In this document: positions 1 through 8,480 of the stretch, in pieces
How positions within the stretch are numbered: the stretch's first letter is position 1
Layout of the letters: each line of letters begins with the position of its first letter
Origin: Crenobacter cavernae
Lineage (GTDB): Bacteria; Pseudomonadota; Gammaproteobacteria; Burkholderiales; Chromobacteriaceae
Assembly (NCBI RefSeq): GCF_003355495.1
Contig: NZ_CP031337.1
Coordinates: 1,369,001-1,433,000 of the forward strand
DNA: 64,000 nucleotides
Reading direction: 5' to 3'
The notes under the pieces: generated by a model
Database searches by the model: none
Told to the model about the DNA's origin: nothing
What the model saw: the letters and a program-made list of their open reading frames with translations, nothing else
Translations under genes and position numbers: made by a program

Positions 1-305
1 AAGGCGACGCGCGGCGGGACGTGGCGACGCGCCAGCGCCATCAGCGTCAGGATGCCGCCTTCACCCTTGTTGTCGGCGCGCAGCACGAAGACGAGGTATT
101 TGACCGACACCACCAGGATCAGCGCCCACAGCACCAGCGACAGGATGCCGAGCACGTTGTCGTGCGTCGGGGCGATGCCGAGATGGGGGCCGAAACATTC
201 CTTCAGGGTGTACAGCGGGCTGGTGCCGATGTCGCCGTACACCACGCCGAGCGCGGCGAGGGTCAGGCCGGCCATCGCCTTCTTGTTCTGCGCTTGAGAT
301 TCCAT
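1..305 (-). CDS. kup: Kup potassium transporter, N-terminal part (runs off the window)
   Basis: Inner-membrane K+ uptake permease of the KUP/HAK family (K+/H+ symport in the known family). Only about the first 101 codons are inside the window; the rest lies before base 1. Reading the minus strand from ATG at 305, residues 20-38 are GVVYGDIGTSPLYTLKECF, the conserved first transmembrane segment of Kup, followed by a hydrophobic second helix and the family-typical stretch RADNKGEGG. A GGAAAAG stretch upstream can serve as ribosome binding site. It is divergent from proS. Family identification is firm; nothing can be said about the C-terminal half. Confidence 0.9.
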   Translation of the reverse strand, partial: MESQAQNKKAMAGLTLAALGVVYGDIGTSPLYTLKECFGPHLGIAPTHDNVLGILSLVLWALILVVSVKYLVFVLRADNKGEGGILTLMALARRHVPPRVA

Positions 306-619
306 TCGTTCTTTTCCGTTATGGCCGCATGTTGCGTTGCGCAATGGGCGTTGAGGCAGCGCGAAGCTTACTCCTGCGTCTGGCCCGGGCCAAGCCCCGC
401 CCGGACGTACGGGGAAAAGACGGTGCAAAAGCCACAGATGCGCAGCGCTTCATGCTACGCCGGTGGCATGAAGACGGGAAGAATGGCGTCGATTTCGGGT
501 TGGCCGAGCCCCTTGCCGCGGCTCCCGAGCCGTCGGCGGCCGGGCGCCGTTTCCGCGATGCCCTCTTGCGGCTACAATCAGGCCATTTGCCCGACATTCA
601 GATCGTAAGGACTCCCGCC
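306..619. other. Intergenic region between kup and proS
   Basis: Divergent intergenic region of 314 bases. It contains one copy of the TTGGCCGAG repeat (500-508) and a TACAAT box at 573-578 that could be the -10 element for proS, with no good -35 in front. Short ORFs crossing it on both strands look like GC-rich shadows with no recognisable domain. Confidence 0.5.
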
Positions 620-2329
620 ATGCGCGCATCGCAGTTTTTCATCTCCACCCTGAAAGAAGCGCCTTCCGAGGCCGAGTTGCCCAGCCACAAGCTGATGCTG
701 CGCGCCGGCCTGATCCGTCGGCTCTCGTCCGGCCTCTACTCGTGGATGCCGATGGGGCTGAGGGTGCTCAAGAAGGTGGAGAACATCGTGCGCGAGGAAA
801 TGAACCGCGCAGGCTCGGTCGAACTCTTGATGCCGGCGGTGCAGCCGGCCGAGCTGTGGCAGGAGTCGGGCCGCTGGGACTTCTACGGCAAGGAACTGCT
901 GCGCCTGAAGGACCGCCACGAGCGCGACTTCTGCGTCGGTCCGACGCACGAAGAAGTGATCACCGACATCGCGCGCAAAGAGGTCAAGAGCTACAAGCAG
1001 CTGCCGCTGAACTTCTACCAGATCCAGACCAAGTTCCGCGACGAGGTGCGCCCGCGCTTCGGCGTGATGCGTTCGCGCGAATTCATCATGAAGGACGCGT
1101 ACTCGTTCCACGCCGACTTCGACAGCCTGAAACAGACCTACCAGGACATGTACGACGCCTACTGCCGCGTGTTCGGGCGCTTGGGGCTGAAATTCCGCCC
1201 GGTCGCCGCCGACACCGGCTCGATCGGCGGCACCGGCTCGCACGAGTTCCAGGTGCTGGCCGACTCGGGCGAAGACGTGATCGCCTACTGCCCGACGTCG
1301 CCCTACGCGGCCAACATCGAGCTCGCCGAAGCGCTGGCTCCTTCCGAGCCGCGTCCGGCCCCCTCGGCCAAGCTCGAGAAGGTCCTCACCCCGAAGACCA
1401 AGACCATCGCCCAGCTGGTCGATTTCCTGAAGGTCGATATCAAGGCGACGGTGAAGGCGATCGTCGTCGAGGGCGACGACGGCGCGCCGGTACTGATGCT
1501 GCTGCGCGGCGACCACGAGCTGAACGAAGTCAAAGCGGAGAAGGTCGCTGGCATCAAGACGCCGCTGACCTTCGCCAGCCCCGACGCGATCCGTACCGCG
1601 TTCGGCGCGAACCCGGGCTCGCTCGGCCCGGTCGGCTTCCCGGGCCGCGTCGTCGCCGACCGCACCGTTGCCGCGATGGCCGACTTCGTGATCGGCGCCA
1701 ACGAGGACGACTACCACTACATCGGCGCCAACTTCGGCCGCGACTGTTCGGAGCCCGAGGTCGCCGACCTCCGCAACGTGGTGCCGGGCGACGCCAGCCC
1801 GGACGGGCAGGGCGTGCTCGAACTGTGCCGCGGCATCGAGGTCGGCCACGTGTTCCAGCTCCGGACCAAGTACTCCGAGGCGATGGGCGCGACCTATCTG
1901 GACCGCGACGGCAAGCACCAGGTGATGGAGATGGGCTGCTACGGCATCGGCGTGAGCCGCATCGTCGCCGCCGCGATCGAGCAGAACTTCGACGAGCGCG
2001 GGATCATCTTCAGCGACACGATGGCGCCGTTCACCGTCGGCATCGTGCCGATGGGCTACTACCGCTCGGACGCGGTGAAGGCCGCCGCCGACGCGCTGTA
2101 CCAGGAGCTGAAGGCCAAGGGGGTCGACGTGCTGCTCGACGACCGCGAAGAGCGCCCGGGCGTGCTCTTGGCCGACTCCGAGCTGATCGGCATCCCGCAT
2201 CGCGTCGTGATCGGCGACCGCGGCCTGAAGGAAGGCAAGGTCGAGTACCAACATCGCACCGACGCCGAAGCGACCCCCGTCGCCGCCGCCGAAGTGCTGG
2301 CGCACGTGCTGGCCAAGCTGGGCCAGTGA
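620..2329 (+). CDS. proS: Prolyl-tRNA synthetase
   Basis: Class II aminoacyl-tRNA synthetase that charges tRNA-Pro in the cytoplasm. The 569-residue length fits the bacterial-type ProRS. The N-terminus MRASQFFISTLKEAPSEAE is typical. The motif 2 region carries FRDEVRPRFGVMRSREF, and motif 3 is GCYGIGVSRIV. The segment between motifs 2 and 3 (about residues 225-400) is the YbaK-like editing insertion that hydrolyses Ala-tRNA-Pro in known members; the C-terminal ~100 residues are the anticodon-binding domain. The reading frame is open much further upstream (from 329), but homology begins at ATG 620, which has TAAGGA upstream. The stop overlaps the start of the next gene (ATGA). Confidence 0.97.
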   Translation: MRASQFFISTLKEAPSEAELPSHKLMLRAGLIRRLSSGLYSWMPMGLRVLKKVENIVREEMNRAGSVELLMPAVQPAELWQESGRWDFYGKELLRLKDRHERDFCVGPTHEEVITDIARKEVKSYKQLPLNFYQIQTKFRDEVRPRFGVMRSREFIMKDAYSFHADFDSLKQTYQDMYDAYCRVFGRLGLKFRPVAADTGSIGGTGSHEFQVLADSGEDVIAYCPTSPYAANIELAEALAPSEPRPAPSAKLEKVLTPKTKTIAQLVDFLKVDIKATVKAIVVEGDDGAPVLMLLRGDHELNEVKAEKVAGIKTPLTFASPDAIRTAFGANPGSLGPVGFPGRVVADRTVAAMADFVIGANEDDYHYIGANFGRDCSEPEVADLRNVVPGDASPDGQGVLELCRGIEVGHVFQLRTKYSEAMGATYLDRDGKHQVMEMGCYGIGVSRIVAAAIEQNFDERGIIFSDTMAPFTVGIVPMGYYRSDAVKAAADALYQELKAKGVDVLLDDREERPGVLLADSELIGIPHRVVIGDRGLKEGKVEYQHRTDAEATPVAAAEVLAHVLAKLGQ

Positions 2330-2961
2330 TGAGGGTGCTGCAGCGTGGAGTCGTCGCGCTGACGCTCGCCCTCGCGTGCGCCGCGCCGGCCTTCGCCGGC
2401 GCGCAGCGCGAGGAGGCGCTGTCGGCCAACGTCGCGTCGGCGATGTCGCGCTCGATCGCCGACGTCAACGCGCCGCGGCTGGTGTTCGACGACGCGCGTG
2501 AGGGCCAGGCATGGTTGGCCGAGATGTCGCGCCGGCTCGAGAAGCGCATTCCAGACGCGTGGTTCCGCGAGCGCCTGCTGACCGCGATCCACTACGAGGC
2601 GACGCGCGCCGGGCTCGACCCGCAATTGGTGCTCGGCCTGATCCAGGTCGAGTCGGGCTTCAAGAAGTACGCGATCAGCCCGGTCGGCGCGCGCGGGCTG
2701 ATGCAGGTGATGCCGTTCTGGGTGAGGAGCATAGGCACGCCGCAGCAGAACCTGTTCGACCTGACGACCAACCTGCGCTACGGCTGCACCATCCTGCGCC
2801 ACTATCTGAACATCGAACGCGGCAACCTGTACCGAGCGCTCGGCCGCTACAACGGCAGCCTCGGCCAACCGCAGTATCCGAACCTGGTGTTCGGCGCGAT
2901 GCGCGCGCACTGGCAGTGGACGCCGCCGGCGCGCGTGCAGAACGCGTCGCTCAAGCCCTGA
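2329..2961 (+). CDS. Lytic transglycosylase (SLT domain), secreted
   Basis: Peptidoglycan-cleaving lytic transglycosylase of the SLT/goose-lysozyme type, 210 aa. Residues 1-22 form a signal peptide ending AFA, so it acts in the periplasm. The catalytic motif is IQVESGFKKYAISPVGARG followed by LMQVMPFW, where the Glu of VES is the predicted catalytic acid; a later NGSLG motif is also typical. The start codon overlaps the proS stop as ATGA, so the two genes are probably translationally coupled. A strong terminator follows. The exact family member (for example MltE- or Slt70-like) cannot be settled by reading. Confidence 0.9.
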   Translation: MRVLQRGVVALTLALACAAPAFAGAQREEALSANVASAMSRSIADVNAPRLVFDDAREGQAWLAEMSRRLEKRIPDAWFRERLLTAIHYEATRAGLDPQLVLGLIQVESGFKKYAISPVGARGLMQVMPFWVRSIGTPQQNLFDLTTNLRYGCTILRHYLNIERGNLYRALGRYNGSLGQPQYPNLVFGAMRAHWQWTPPARVQNASLKP

Positions 2962-2983
2962 GTTTTTGAGTCGGTACAAACGC

Positions 2984-3012
2984 AAAACGGCCGGGATATC
3001 CCGGCCGTTTTT
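2984..3012. terminator. Bidirectional rho-independent terminator
   Basis: ACGGCCGGGATATCCCGGCCGT is close to a perfect hairpin flanked by an A-run on the left and a T-run on the right. It can end both the proS-transglycosylase transcript and the convergent marR transcript. Confidence 0.9.
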
Positions 3013-3035
3013 GCTTTACTGTCAGAAGAGGGGGC

Positions 3036-3635
3036 TCACTCTTCGTCGTGGCTGTCGTGCGCCAAGAGCAGCTTCTTCAGCAGCGCGGCCATCTGGTGGC
3101 GCTCGTCGGCGTCAAGCGGCGACAGCATCTCGGCCTCGGCGGCCAGGTGGTACTCGGCCGCCTCGTCGACGATGGCGAGGCCCTTCTTGGTCAGCGTCAC
3201 CAGCACGCCGCGGCGGTCGCTCGGGTCCGGCAGGCGCGCGATCAGGCCGTTGGTCTCGAGGCGGTTCAGCCGGTTGGTCAGCCCGCCCGAAGAGATCAGC
3301 ACCATGCCCTGCAGCTGGTGCGGCGGCAGCTGGTACGGTTTGCCGGCGCGGCGCAGCGCGGCGAGCACGTCGAATTCGCCGACGTTCAGCTCGTAGCGGG
3401 CGAGGTCGGCCAGCACGCGGCGGGTGATGAAGTACTCCATGCGCACGATGCGGCCGATGACTTCGGTGGTCGACGCGTCGAGTTCGGGGCGTTCGGCCTG
3501 CCACAAGGCGACGATGCGGTCGATCTGGTCCTTCTGATCGGAAGCGGAGGTGTCGGAGCCGACAAGGTTGGCCGAGGTCGGGGTGGAAAGGGTCACAGGC
3601 GTATCCATTTTCAGAGTTTGCTTCACGAGTTCCAC
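3036..3635 (-). CDS. MarR-family transcriptional regulator
   Basis: Winged-helix MarR regulator, 199 aa from the GTG at 3635, which has AGGA five bases upstream; ATG at 3608 is an alternative start giving 190 aa. The core GEFDVLAALRRAG, the recognition-helix segment SSGGLTNRLNRLE and the wing DRRGVLVTLTKKG are clear. There is an N-terminal extension before the usual first helix with a Trp at residue 45 (LWQAERPELD). In its layout and its position next to a guanine deaminase it recalls urate-type MarR proteins (HucR, MftR, UrtR), but I cannot confirm the ligand pocket. It is divergent from guaD with a palindromic operator between them, so autoregulation plus control of guaD is the natural inference. 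Confidence 0.88.
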   Translation of the reverse strand: MELVKQTLKMDTPVTLSTPTSANLVGSDTSASDQKDQIDRIVALWQAERPELDASTTEVIGRIVRMEYFITRRVLADLARYELNVGEFDVLAALRRAGKPYQLPPHQLQGMVLISSGGLTNRLNRLETNGLIARLPDPSDRRGVLVTLTKKGLAIVDEAAEYHLAAEAEMLSPLDADERHQMAALLKKLLLAHDSHDEE

Positions 3636-3992
3636 GAAGTCCTAGAGCCTTGTCATGGAGCACGGCGAGCGGCTCCGCAGCTGGCGTGTCGCCGGCGTAG
3701 CGGGCGCGGTTCGCGGACGGGTTCATCACGGGCTCTAACAGCATTCGCTGTCGTTCTTGTTGTTTCGGGGATAAAAAGCTTGATCAACAGATTCTTTATC
3801 GTAAGAATTTTGATATAAAGCTAGTTATCGGCCCGGCAGTTCCCATTATGCACCGGAGCGGCGTCTTAGCCGTCATGGGAATTGCCCTAGGTCCGCGCGC
3901 CGGCGCGGATTTTTTCCGCCAACCGGCGACAAGACCGGGTTGGGCCGACGGCGGAATACGACACCGGAAACCGCATATCAGGAGAAATCGAG
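3636..3992. other. Regulatory intergenic region between marR and guaD
   Basis: Divergent 357-base region. The part 3636-3730 is GC-rich; 3750-3830 is markedly AT-rich and holds the promoter and palindrome described separately. The long leader (about 3830-3975) before the guaD ribosome binding site contains no structure I can name. Confidence 0.5.
3780..3808 (+). promoter_or_regulatory. Probable guaD promoter with MarR-type operator
   Basis: TTGATC (3780-3785), a 16-base spacer and TAAGAAT (3802-3808) make a plausible sigma70 promoter. An 18-base inverted repeat, ATTCTT-N6-AAGAAT at 3791-3808, covers the spacer and -10, the right size and place for a dimeric MarR repressor. A TTGATCAA palindrome at 3780 lies just upstream. 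Compare the operator before xpt at 15069-15086. Confidence 0.6.
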
Positions 3993-5306
3993 ATGCTTAC
4001 TGCCATTCGCGGCGCGATGCTCACCTTCAAGGACGATCCGTTCGAGAAGGCCATGAAGGACTGTATGGTGCACGAGTCGGACGCCATCATCCTCATCGAA
4101 GACGGCAAGATCAAAGACGTCGGCCCGGCCGCCGACATGCTGAAAAAAGTGCCGGCCGGCGTGGAAATCACCAGCTACAAGGACAGCGTGATCGTCCCGG
4201 GCTTCATCGACACCCACGTCCACTACCCGCAGACGCAGATGATCGGCGCCTACGGCGAGCAACTGCTCGACTGGCTGAACAACTACACCTTCGTCGCCGA
4301 ACAGCAGTTCGCAAACAAGGACCACGCCGACGAGGTCGCCGAAGTCTTCCTCGGCGAATGCCTGAAGAACGGCGTGACCAGCGCCACCGTCTACTGCACG
4401 GTGTTCCCGCAATCGGTAGACGCTTTCTTCGAAGCGGCCGAGAAGCGCAATATGCGCGTGCAGGCCGGCAAGATCACCATGGACCGCTTCGCGCCCGAGG
4501 CGCTGCTCGATACGCCGCAGCGCGCCTACGACGAGTCGGCCGCGCTCGCGAAGAAATGGCACGGCCGCGGCCGCGCCGAATACGTGATCACGCCGCGCTT
4601 CGCGCCGACCTCGACGCCGGAACAGCTCGAGATGGTCGGCCAGCTCGCACGCGACTTCCCGACCGCGCTGATCCAGTCGCACGTATCGGAGAACGTCAGC
4701 GAAGTCGAATGGGTGAAGTCGCTGTTCCCGGATTGCGGCAGCTACACCGGCGTGTACGACAAGTACGGCCTGATGCGCGAACGCGCGATCTACGGCCACG
4801 GCATCCACCTGACCGAAGAAGAACTCGAGATCTTCCACGCGACCGGCGCCGCCGTCGCGCATTGCCCGACGTCGAACTTCTTCCTCGGTTCCGGCGCGTT
4901 CAACGTGAAGAAGGCCAAGGAAAGCCGCCGTCCGATCAAGGTCGGCCTCGCGACCGACCTCGGCGCCGGCACCAGCTTCTCGATGCTACAGACGCTGAAC
5001 GAGGCGTACAAGGCCGCCCAGCTGAACGGCAATGCGCTGTCGGCAGGCCACGCCTACTACCTCGCTTCGCGCGGTTCGGCGCAGGCGATCGGCCTGGAAG
5101 ACAAGATCGGCTCCATCGCTCCGGGCTTTGAAGCGGACTTGGCGGTGATCGACCTCTACTCGACGCCGATCATCTCCTACCGCATGAAGTACGCGAAGGA
5201 CTTCGCCGAGGCGCTGTTCATCCAGATGACGCTCGGCGACGACCGCGCGATCTCGGCGACCTACGTCGCCGGCAAGAAGGTGTACGACCGCGACGCGGCC
5301 CGATAG
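3993..5306 (+). CDS. guaD: Guanine deaminase
   Basis: Zinc amidohydrolase converting guanine to xanthine and ammonia; 437 aa, the normal length. Metal-binding features are PGFIDTHVHYPQ (His75, His77), SHVSE, GHGIHL and the final TDLGAGTSFSM aspartate. The family-specific YPQTQMIGAYGEQLLDWL stretch separates it from other deaminases such as TrzA/AtzA types. ATG 3993 has AGGAGA upstream. It is divergent from a MarR regulator, with an operator-like palindrome over its promoter, and xpt (which uses xanthine) lies at 15.2 kb, so a purine-salvage regulon is a reasonable inference. A strong terminator follows. Confidence 0.95.
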   Translation: MLTAIRGAMLTFKDDPFEKAMKDCMVHESDAIILIEDGKIKDVGPAADMLKKVPAGVEITSYKDSVIVPGFIDTHVHYPQTQMIGAYGEQLLDWLNNYTFVAEQQFANKDHADEVAEVFLGECLKNGVTSATVYCTVFPQSVDAFFEAAEKRNMRVQAGKITMDRFAPEALLDTPQRAYDESAALAKKWHGRGRAEYVITPRFAPTSTPEQLEMVGQLARDFPTALIQSHVSENVSEVEWVKSLFPDCGSYTGVYDKYGLMRERAIYGHGIHLTEEELEIFHATGAAVAHCPTSNFFLGSGAFNVKKAKESRRPIKVGLATDLGAGTSFSMLQTLNEAYKAAQLNGNALSAGHAYYLASRGSAQAIGLEDKIGSIAPGFEADLAVIDLYSTPIISYRMKYAKDFAEALFIQMTLGDDRAISATYVAGKKVYDRDAAR

Positions 5307-5323
5307 CCACCTTGTCAGCAAGA

Positions 5324-5350
5324 AGGCCACCCCAGGGTGGCCTTTTTTTT
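5324..5350. terminator. Rho-independent terminator after guaD
   Basis: Hairpin AGGCCACC-CCA-GGGTGGCCT followed by a run of T. An A-rich left flank makes it partly bidirectional for the convergent RDD gene. Confidence 0.9.
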
Positions 5351-5372
5351 GTCGCCGCGGCCTATTCGGGAC

Positions 5373-5888
5373 TCAAGACTTGGCCTTTTTCGGCACTTCC
5401 ACCAGCCGCGTGCCGGCCAGCCGGTCGTGCAGGAACAGCTTTTCCGGGTCCAGCCACGCCGACAGCAAGGGCAGCAGCCACCAGACGAGCGCGAGTGCCA
5501 CGTGTTGCAGCACGCTGCCGCCGCTCCTGGCGAGGCCGAGGTAGGACAGCGCCGGCAGGCCGACATAGAGGCCGAGCGCGAACACGTAACGGCGGAAAGC
5601 GCCGCGCCACGACAGCGTCAAGCCGGCACGGTCGACCAGGCGGATGCGCCACGTCTTCATCGCCACCGTCTGCCCGCCCCTGACCCAGCACCAGCCGAAA
5701 TAGGCGAACAGCACGGCGGCGAAATACAGCTGCGACAGCAGGGTGGCAAAAAGCGACGGGCCGAGCCAGTTGAGGAGCGGGGTGATCAGCGCCGAGGCGA
5801 CCAGGAGCAGCGCGCCCACGAGCAGCAGCTCGTAGAGGAGGCAGGCGAGCCGGCGCGCGAGGCCGGCGCCGGGAAGCGGGTTTTTCAT
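5373..5888 (-). CDS. RDD-family integral membrane protein
   Basis: 171-residue membrane protein with the RDD-family signature: an early Arg (GAGLARRLACLLYELLL), and later GGQTVAMKTWRIRLVDRAG and DRLAGTRLV near the C-terminus. Four hydrophobic segments are visible (about residues 17-36, 45-70, 105-122, 125-142). Function in this family is poorly known; some members are linked to Na+/H+ exchange. It is convergent with guaD and divergent from ilvB. Confidence 0.85.
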   Translation of the reverse strand: MKNPLPGAGLARRLACLLYELLLVGALLLVASALITPLLNWLGPSLFATLLSQLYFAAVLFAYFGWCWVRGGQTVAMKTWRIRLVDRAGLTLSWRGAFRRYVFALGLYVGLPALSYLGLARSGGSVLQHVALALVWWLLPLLSAWLDPEKLFLHDRLAGTRLVEVPKKAKS

Positions 5889-6099
5889 GGCGGAAACATC
5901 GGCAAAATAAACGCGATTGTATCGCGCGCCGCCGCGGCTGCCTCGCTGTGCCGGCGGCGGGGCTCGGGCGGAAGTCGGAAATGCTATCGGAATTAAATGG
6001 AAAAAGTCGCAGCAGAAGACGAAAAAACAGCGCGGGGGCCGCGCAAAATGACAAGGGTTTGCCCCGCTTTCTATGCCTTTTGCGTTTGCACAAAAAGGC

Positions 6100-6127
6100 T
6101 TGACCGGCCTTTCGAAGATACGCTAAT
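6100..6127 (+). promoter_or_regulatory. Probable promoter of the ilvBNC operon
   Basis: TTGACC (6100-6105), 16-base spacer, GCTAAT (6122-6127). The predicted leader is only about 35 bases and carries no leader peptide rich in Ile/Val/Leu, so classical attenuation is not visible. The surrounding 5889-6167 gap is otherwise empty. Confidence 0.6.
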
Positions 6128-6167
6128 TTCAACCATTAAAACCTAACAAACATGAAATCAAGAGGCA

Positions 6168-7931
6168 ATGATGCAGATATCGGGCGCGGAGATCGTCATC
6201 CGCAGCCTGCAGGAGGAAGGCGTTGAATTCGTCTTCGGCTATCCTGGCGGCGCGGTTCTCGAAATTTATGATGCTATCTTTAAACAGAGCGCATTCAAAC
6301 ACGTGCTGGTACGCCACGAGCAGGCCGCGGTCCACGCCGCCGATGCTTACTCGCGTTCCAGCGACAAAGTCGGCGTCGCGCTGGTAACGTCGGGTCCTGG
6401 CGCGACCAACGCCATCACCGGCATCGCCACCGCCTACCTCGACTCGATCCCGATGGTCATCATCACCGGTCAGGTGCCGACCGCGGCGATCGGTCTGGAC
6501 GCATTCCAGGAAGTCGATACCGTCGGTATTTCCCGTCCCTGCGTGAAGCACAACTTCCTCGTCAAGGACATCAGCGAACTCGCCTCGACCATCAAGAAGG
6601 CGTTTTATGTCGCCAAGACCGGCCGACCCGGCCCGGTGCTGGTCGACGTCCCGAAAGACGTGCAACAGGCGCTGTCCGAGTTCCACTACCCCGACAGCGT
6701 CAGCATCCGCTCCTACGTGCCGGTGACCCGCGGCCACCCGGGGCAGATCAAGAAAGCGGTCAACCTGCTGCTGGAAGCCAAGCGCCCGTACGTCTACGTC
6801 GGCGGCGGCGCGGTGCTCGGCAACGCGTCCGAAGAAGTGCGCGAACTGGTTCGTTCGCTCGGCCTGCCCTGTACCAACACGCTGATGGGCCTGGGCGCCT
6901 ACCCGGGCGACGACCGCCAGTGCCTCGGCATGCTCGGCATGCACGGCACCTACGAAGCCAATATGGCGATGCAGAACTGCGACGTGCTGATCGCGATCGG
7001 CGCGCGTTTCGACGATCGCGTGATCAGCGTGCCGGCCAAGTTCACCGCCGTGCCGAAGAAGATCGTCCACATCGACGTCGACCCGTCGTCGATCGCCAAG
7101 CGCGTGAAGGTCGACGTGCCGATCGTCGGCGACGTCAAGCAGGTGCTGCGCGAGATGCTCGACCAGCTCAAGCAGGCGACGCAGACCATCGACGCCGGCG
7201 CGCTGGCGTCGTGGTGGAAGCAGATCGAGGAATGGCGCGCGCCGAACTCGCTGAAGTACGCGTTCTCGGACGAGCTGATCAAGCCGCAGTACGTCGTCGA
7301 GACGCTGTACGAAGTGACCGGCGGCAAGGCCATCGTCACCTCCGACGTCGGCCAGCACCAGATGTGGGCGGCGCAGTATTACAAGTTCGCCGAGCCCAAG
7401 CAGTGGCTGAACTCGGGCGGCCTCGGCACCATGGGTGTCGGCCTCCCGTATGCGATGGGCGCTCAGCTGGCGAACCCGGGTGCGCAGGTCGCGTGCATCA
7501 CCGGCGAAGCGTCGATCCAGATGAACATCCAGGAATTGTCGACCTGCCGCCAGTACCACATCCCGGTGAAGATCGTGAACCTGAACAACCGCTACCTCGG
7601 CATGGTGAGGCAGTGGCAGGAGATCTTCTACGGCAACCGCTACTCCGAGTCGTACATGGACGCGCTGCCCGACTTCGTGAAGTTGGCCGAGGCCTACGGC
7701 CACGTCGGCTTCAAGGTCGAAAAGCCGTCCGACGTCGAAGGCGTGCTGCGCGAGGCGTTCAGCCCGCGGCTCAAAGAGCGCCTGGTGTTCCTCGATTTCC
7801 TGACCGACCAGTCGGAAAACGTCTACCCGATGATTGGCAATGGCAAGGGCCTGGACGAAATGGACCTGCCGCCGCATATGCGCGAAGCGCAAGCGACCGA
7901 ATCCGATCGCGACTACGGCAACCTGAGCTGA
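6168..7931 (+). CDS. ilvB: Acetolactate synthase large (catalytic) subunit
   Basis: ThDP-dependent acetohydroxyacid synthase catalytic subunit, first common step of valine/leucine/isoleucine synthesis; works with the IlvN subunit. 587 aa. The catalytic Glu lies in VRHEQAAVHAADAYSR near residue 48, FAD-binding and central domains follow, and the C-terminal ThDP motif reads GEASIQMNIQELSTC...NLNN. In this motif the usual GDG is GEA; GE is seen in betaproteobacterial relatives, but Ala at the third position is uncommon in my experience. ATG 6168 and 6171 are adjacent; AAGAGG lies upstream. First gene of ilvBNC, 12 bases before ilvN. Confidence 0.95.
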   Translation: MMQISGAEIVIRSLQEEGVEFVFGYPGGAVLEIYDAIFKQSAFKHVLVRHEQAAVHAADAYSRSSDKVGVALVTSGPGATNAITGIATAYLDSIPMVIITGQVPTAAIGLDAFQEVDTVGISRPCVKHNFLVKDISELASTIKKAFYVAKTGRPGPVLVDVPKDVQQALSEFHYPDSVSIRSYVPVTRGHPGQIKKAVNLLLEAKRPYVYVGGGAVLGNASEEVRELVRSLGLPCTNTLMGLGAYPGDDRQCLGMLGMHGTYEANMAMQNCDVLIAIGARFDDRVISVPAKFTAVPKKIVHIDVDPSSIAKRVKVDVPIVGDVKQVLREMLDQLKQATQTIDAGALASWWKQIEEWRAPNSLKYAFSDELIKPQYVVETLYEVTGGKAIVTSDVGQHQMWAAQYYKFAEPKQWLNSGGLGTMGVGLPYAMGAQLANPGAQVACITGEASIQMNIQELSTCRQYHIPVKIVNLNNRYLGMVRQWQEIFYGNRYSESYMDALPDFVKLAEAYGHVGFKVEKPSDVEGVLREAFSPRLKERLVFLDFLTDQSENVYPMIGNGKGLDEMDLPPHMREAQATESDRDYGNLS

Positions 7932-7943
7932 TCGAGGACACCC

Positions 7944-8435
7944 ATGCGACACATTCTTTCCATTCTCCTGGAAAACGAAGCGGGCGCCTTGTCCCGCGTG
8001 GTGGGCCTGTTTGCGGCTCGCGGTTACAATATCGATTCGCTGACGGTGTCGACGACCGAAGACCCGACGCTGTCGCGTATGACCATCGTCACCCACGGTT
8101 CGGACGACGTGATCGAGCAGATCACCAAGCAGCTGAACAAGCTGATCGAGGTGGTCAAGGTGATCGACCTCAACGAGTCCGAGCACATTGAACGCGAGCT
8201 GATGCTGATCAAGGTGCGCGCCACCGGCAAGGACCGCGAAGAGATGAAGCGGATGGCGGACATCTTCCGCGGCCGCATCATCGACGTGACCGAGAAGACC
8301 TACACCATCGAGCTGACCGGCACCAGCGACAAGCTCAACGCCTTTATCGAGGCCGTCGACCGTACAGTGATCCTGGAAACGGTCCGTACTGGCGCTTCCG
8401 GCATCGGCCGTGGCGAACGTATTCTGAAAATCTGA
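7944..8435 (+). CDS. ilvN: Acetolactate synthase small (regulatory) subunit
   Basis: 163-residue regulatory subunit of acetohydroxyacid synthase. An ACT domain covers the first 75 residues (HILSILLENEAGALSRVVG and FAARGYNIDSLTV), the binding region for valine feedback inhibition in known enzymes. The C-terminal ALS_ss_C domain follows (RELMLIKVRATGKDREE). It sits 12 bases after ilvB with GAGGA before the ATG, so the two subunits are co-translated. Length is normal for the IlvH/IlvN long form. Confidence 0.95.
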   Translation: MRHILSILLENEAGALSRVVGLFAARGYNIDSLTVSTTEDPTLSRMTIVTHGSDDVIEQITKQLNKLIEVVKVIDLNESEHIERELMLIKVRATGKDREEMKRMADIFRGRIIDVTEKTYTIELTGTSDKLNAFIEAVDRTVILETVRTGASGIGRGERILKI

Positions 8436-8480
8436 TCGAACGGGGCGGCCCCCGCTGCCCCGAGCAAAAGGAATTGCAAA

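Noticed and set aside
319..597. A 92-codon minus-strand ORF upstream of proS
   Set aside because: Arg/Ser/Ala-rich composition typical of GC shadows and no start signal; the region fits a divergent promoter.
329..619. An N-terminal extension of ProS to base 329
   Set aside because: Homology and a good ribosome binding site place the start at 620, giving the normal 569 aa.
6100..6167. Leader-peptide attenuator before ilvB
   Set aside because: The predicted leader is too short and has no Ile/Val/Leu-rich reading frame or alternative hairpins.
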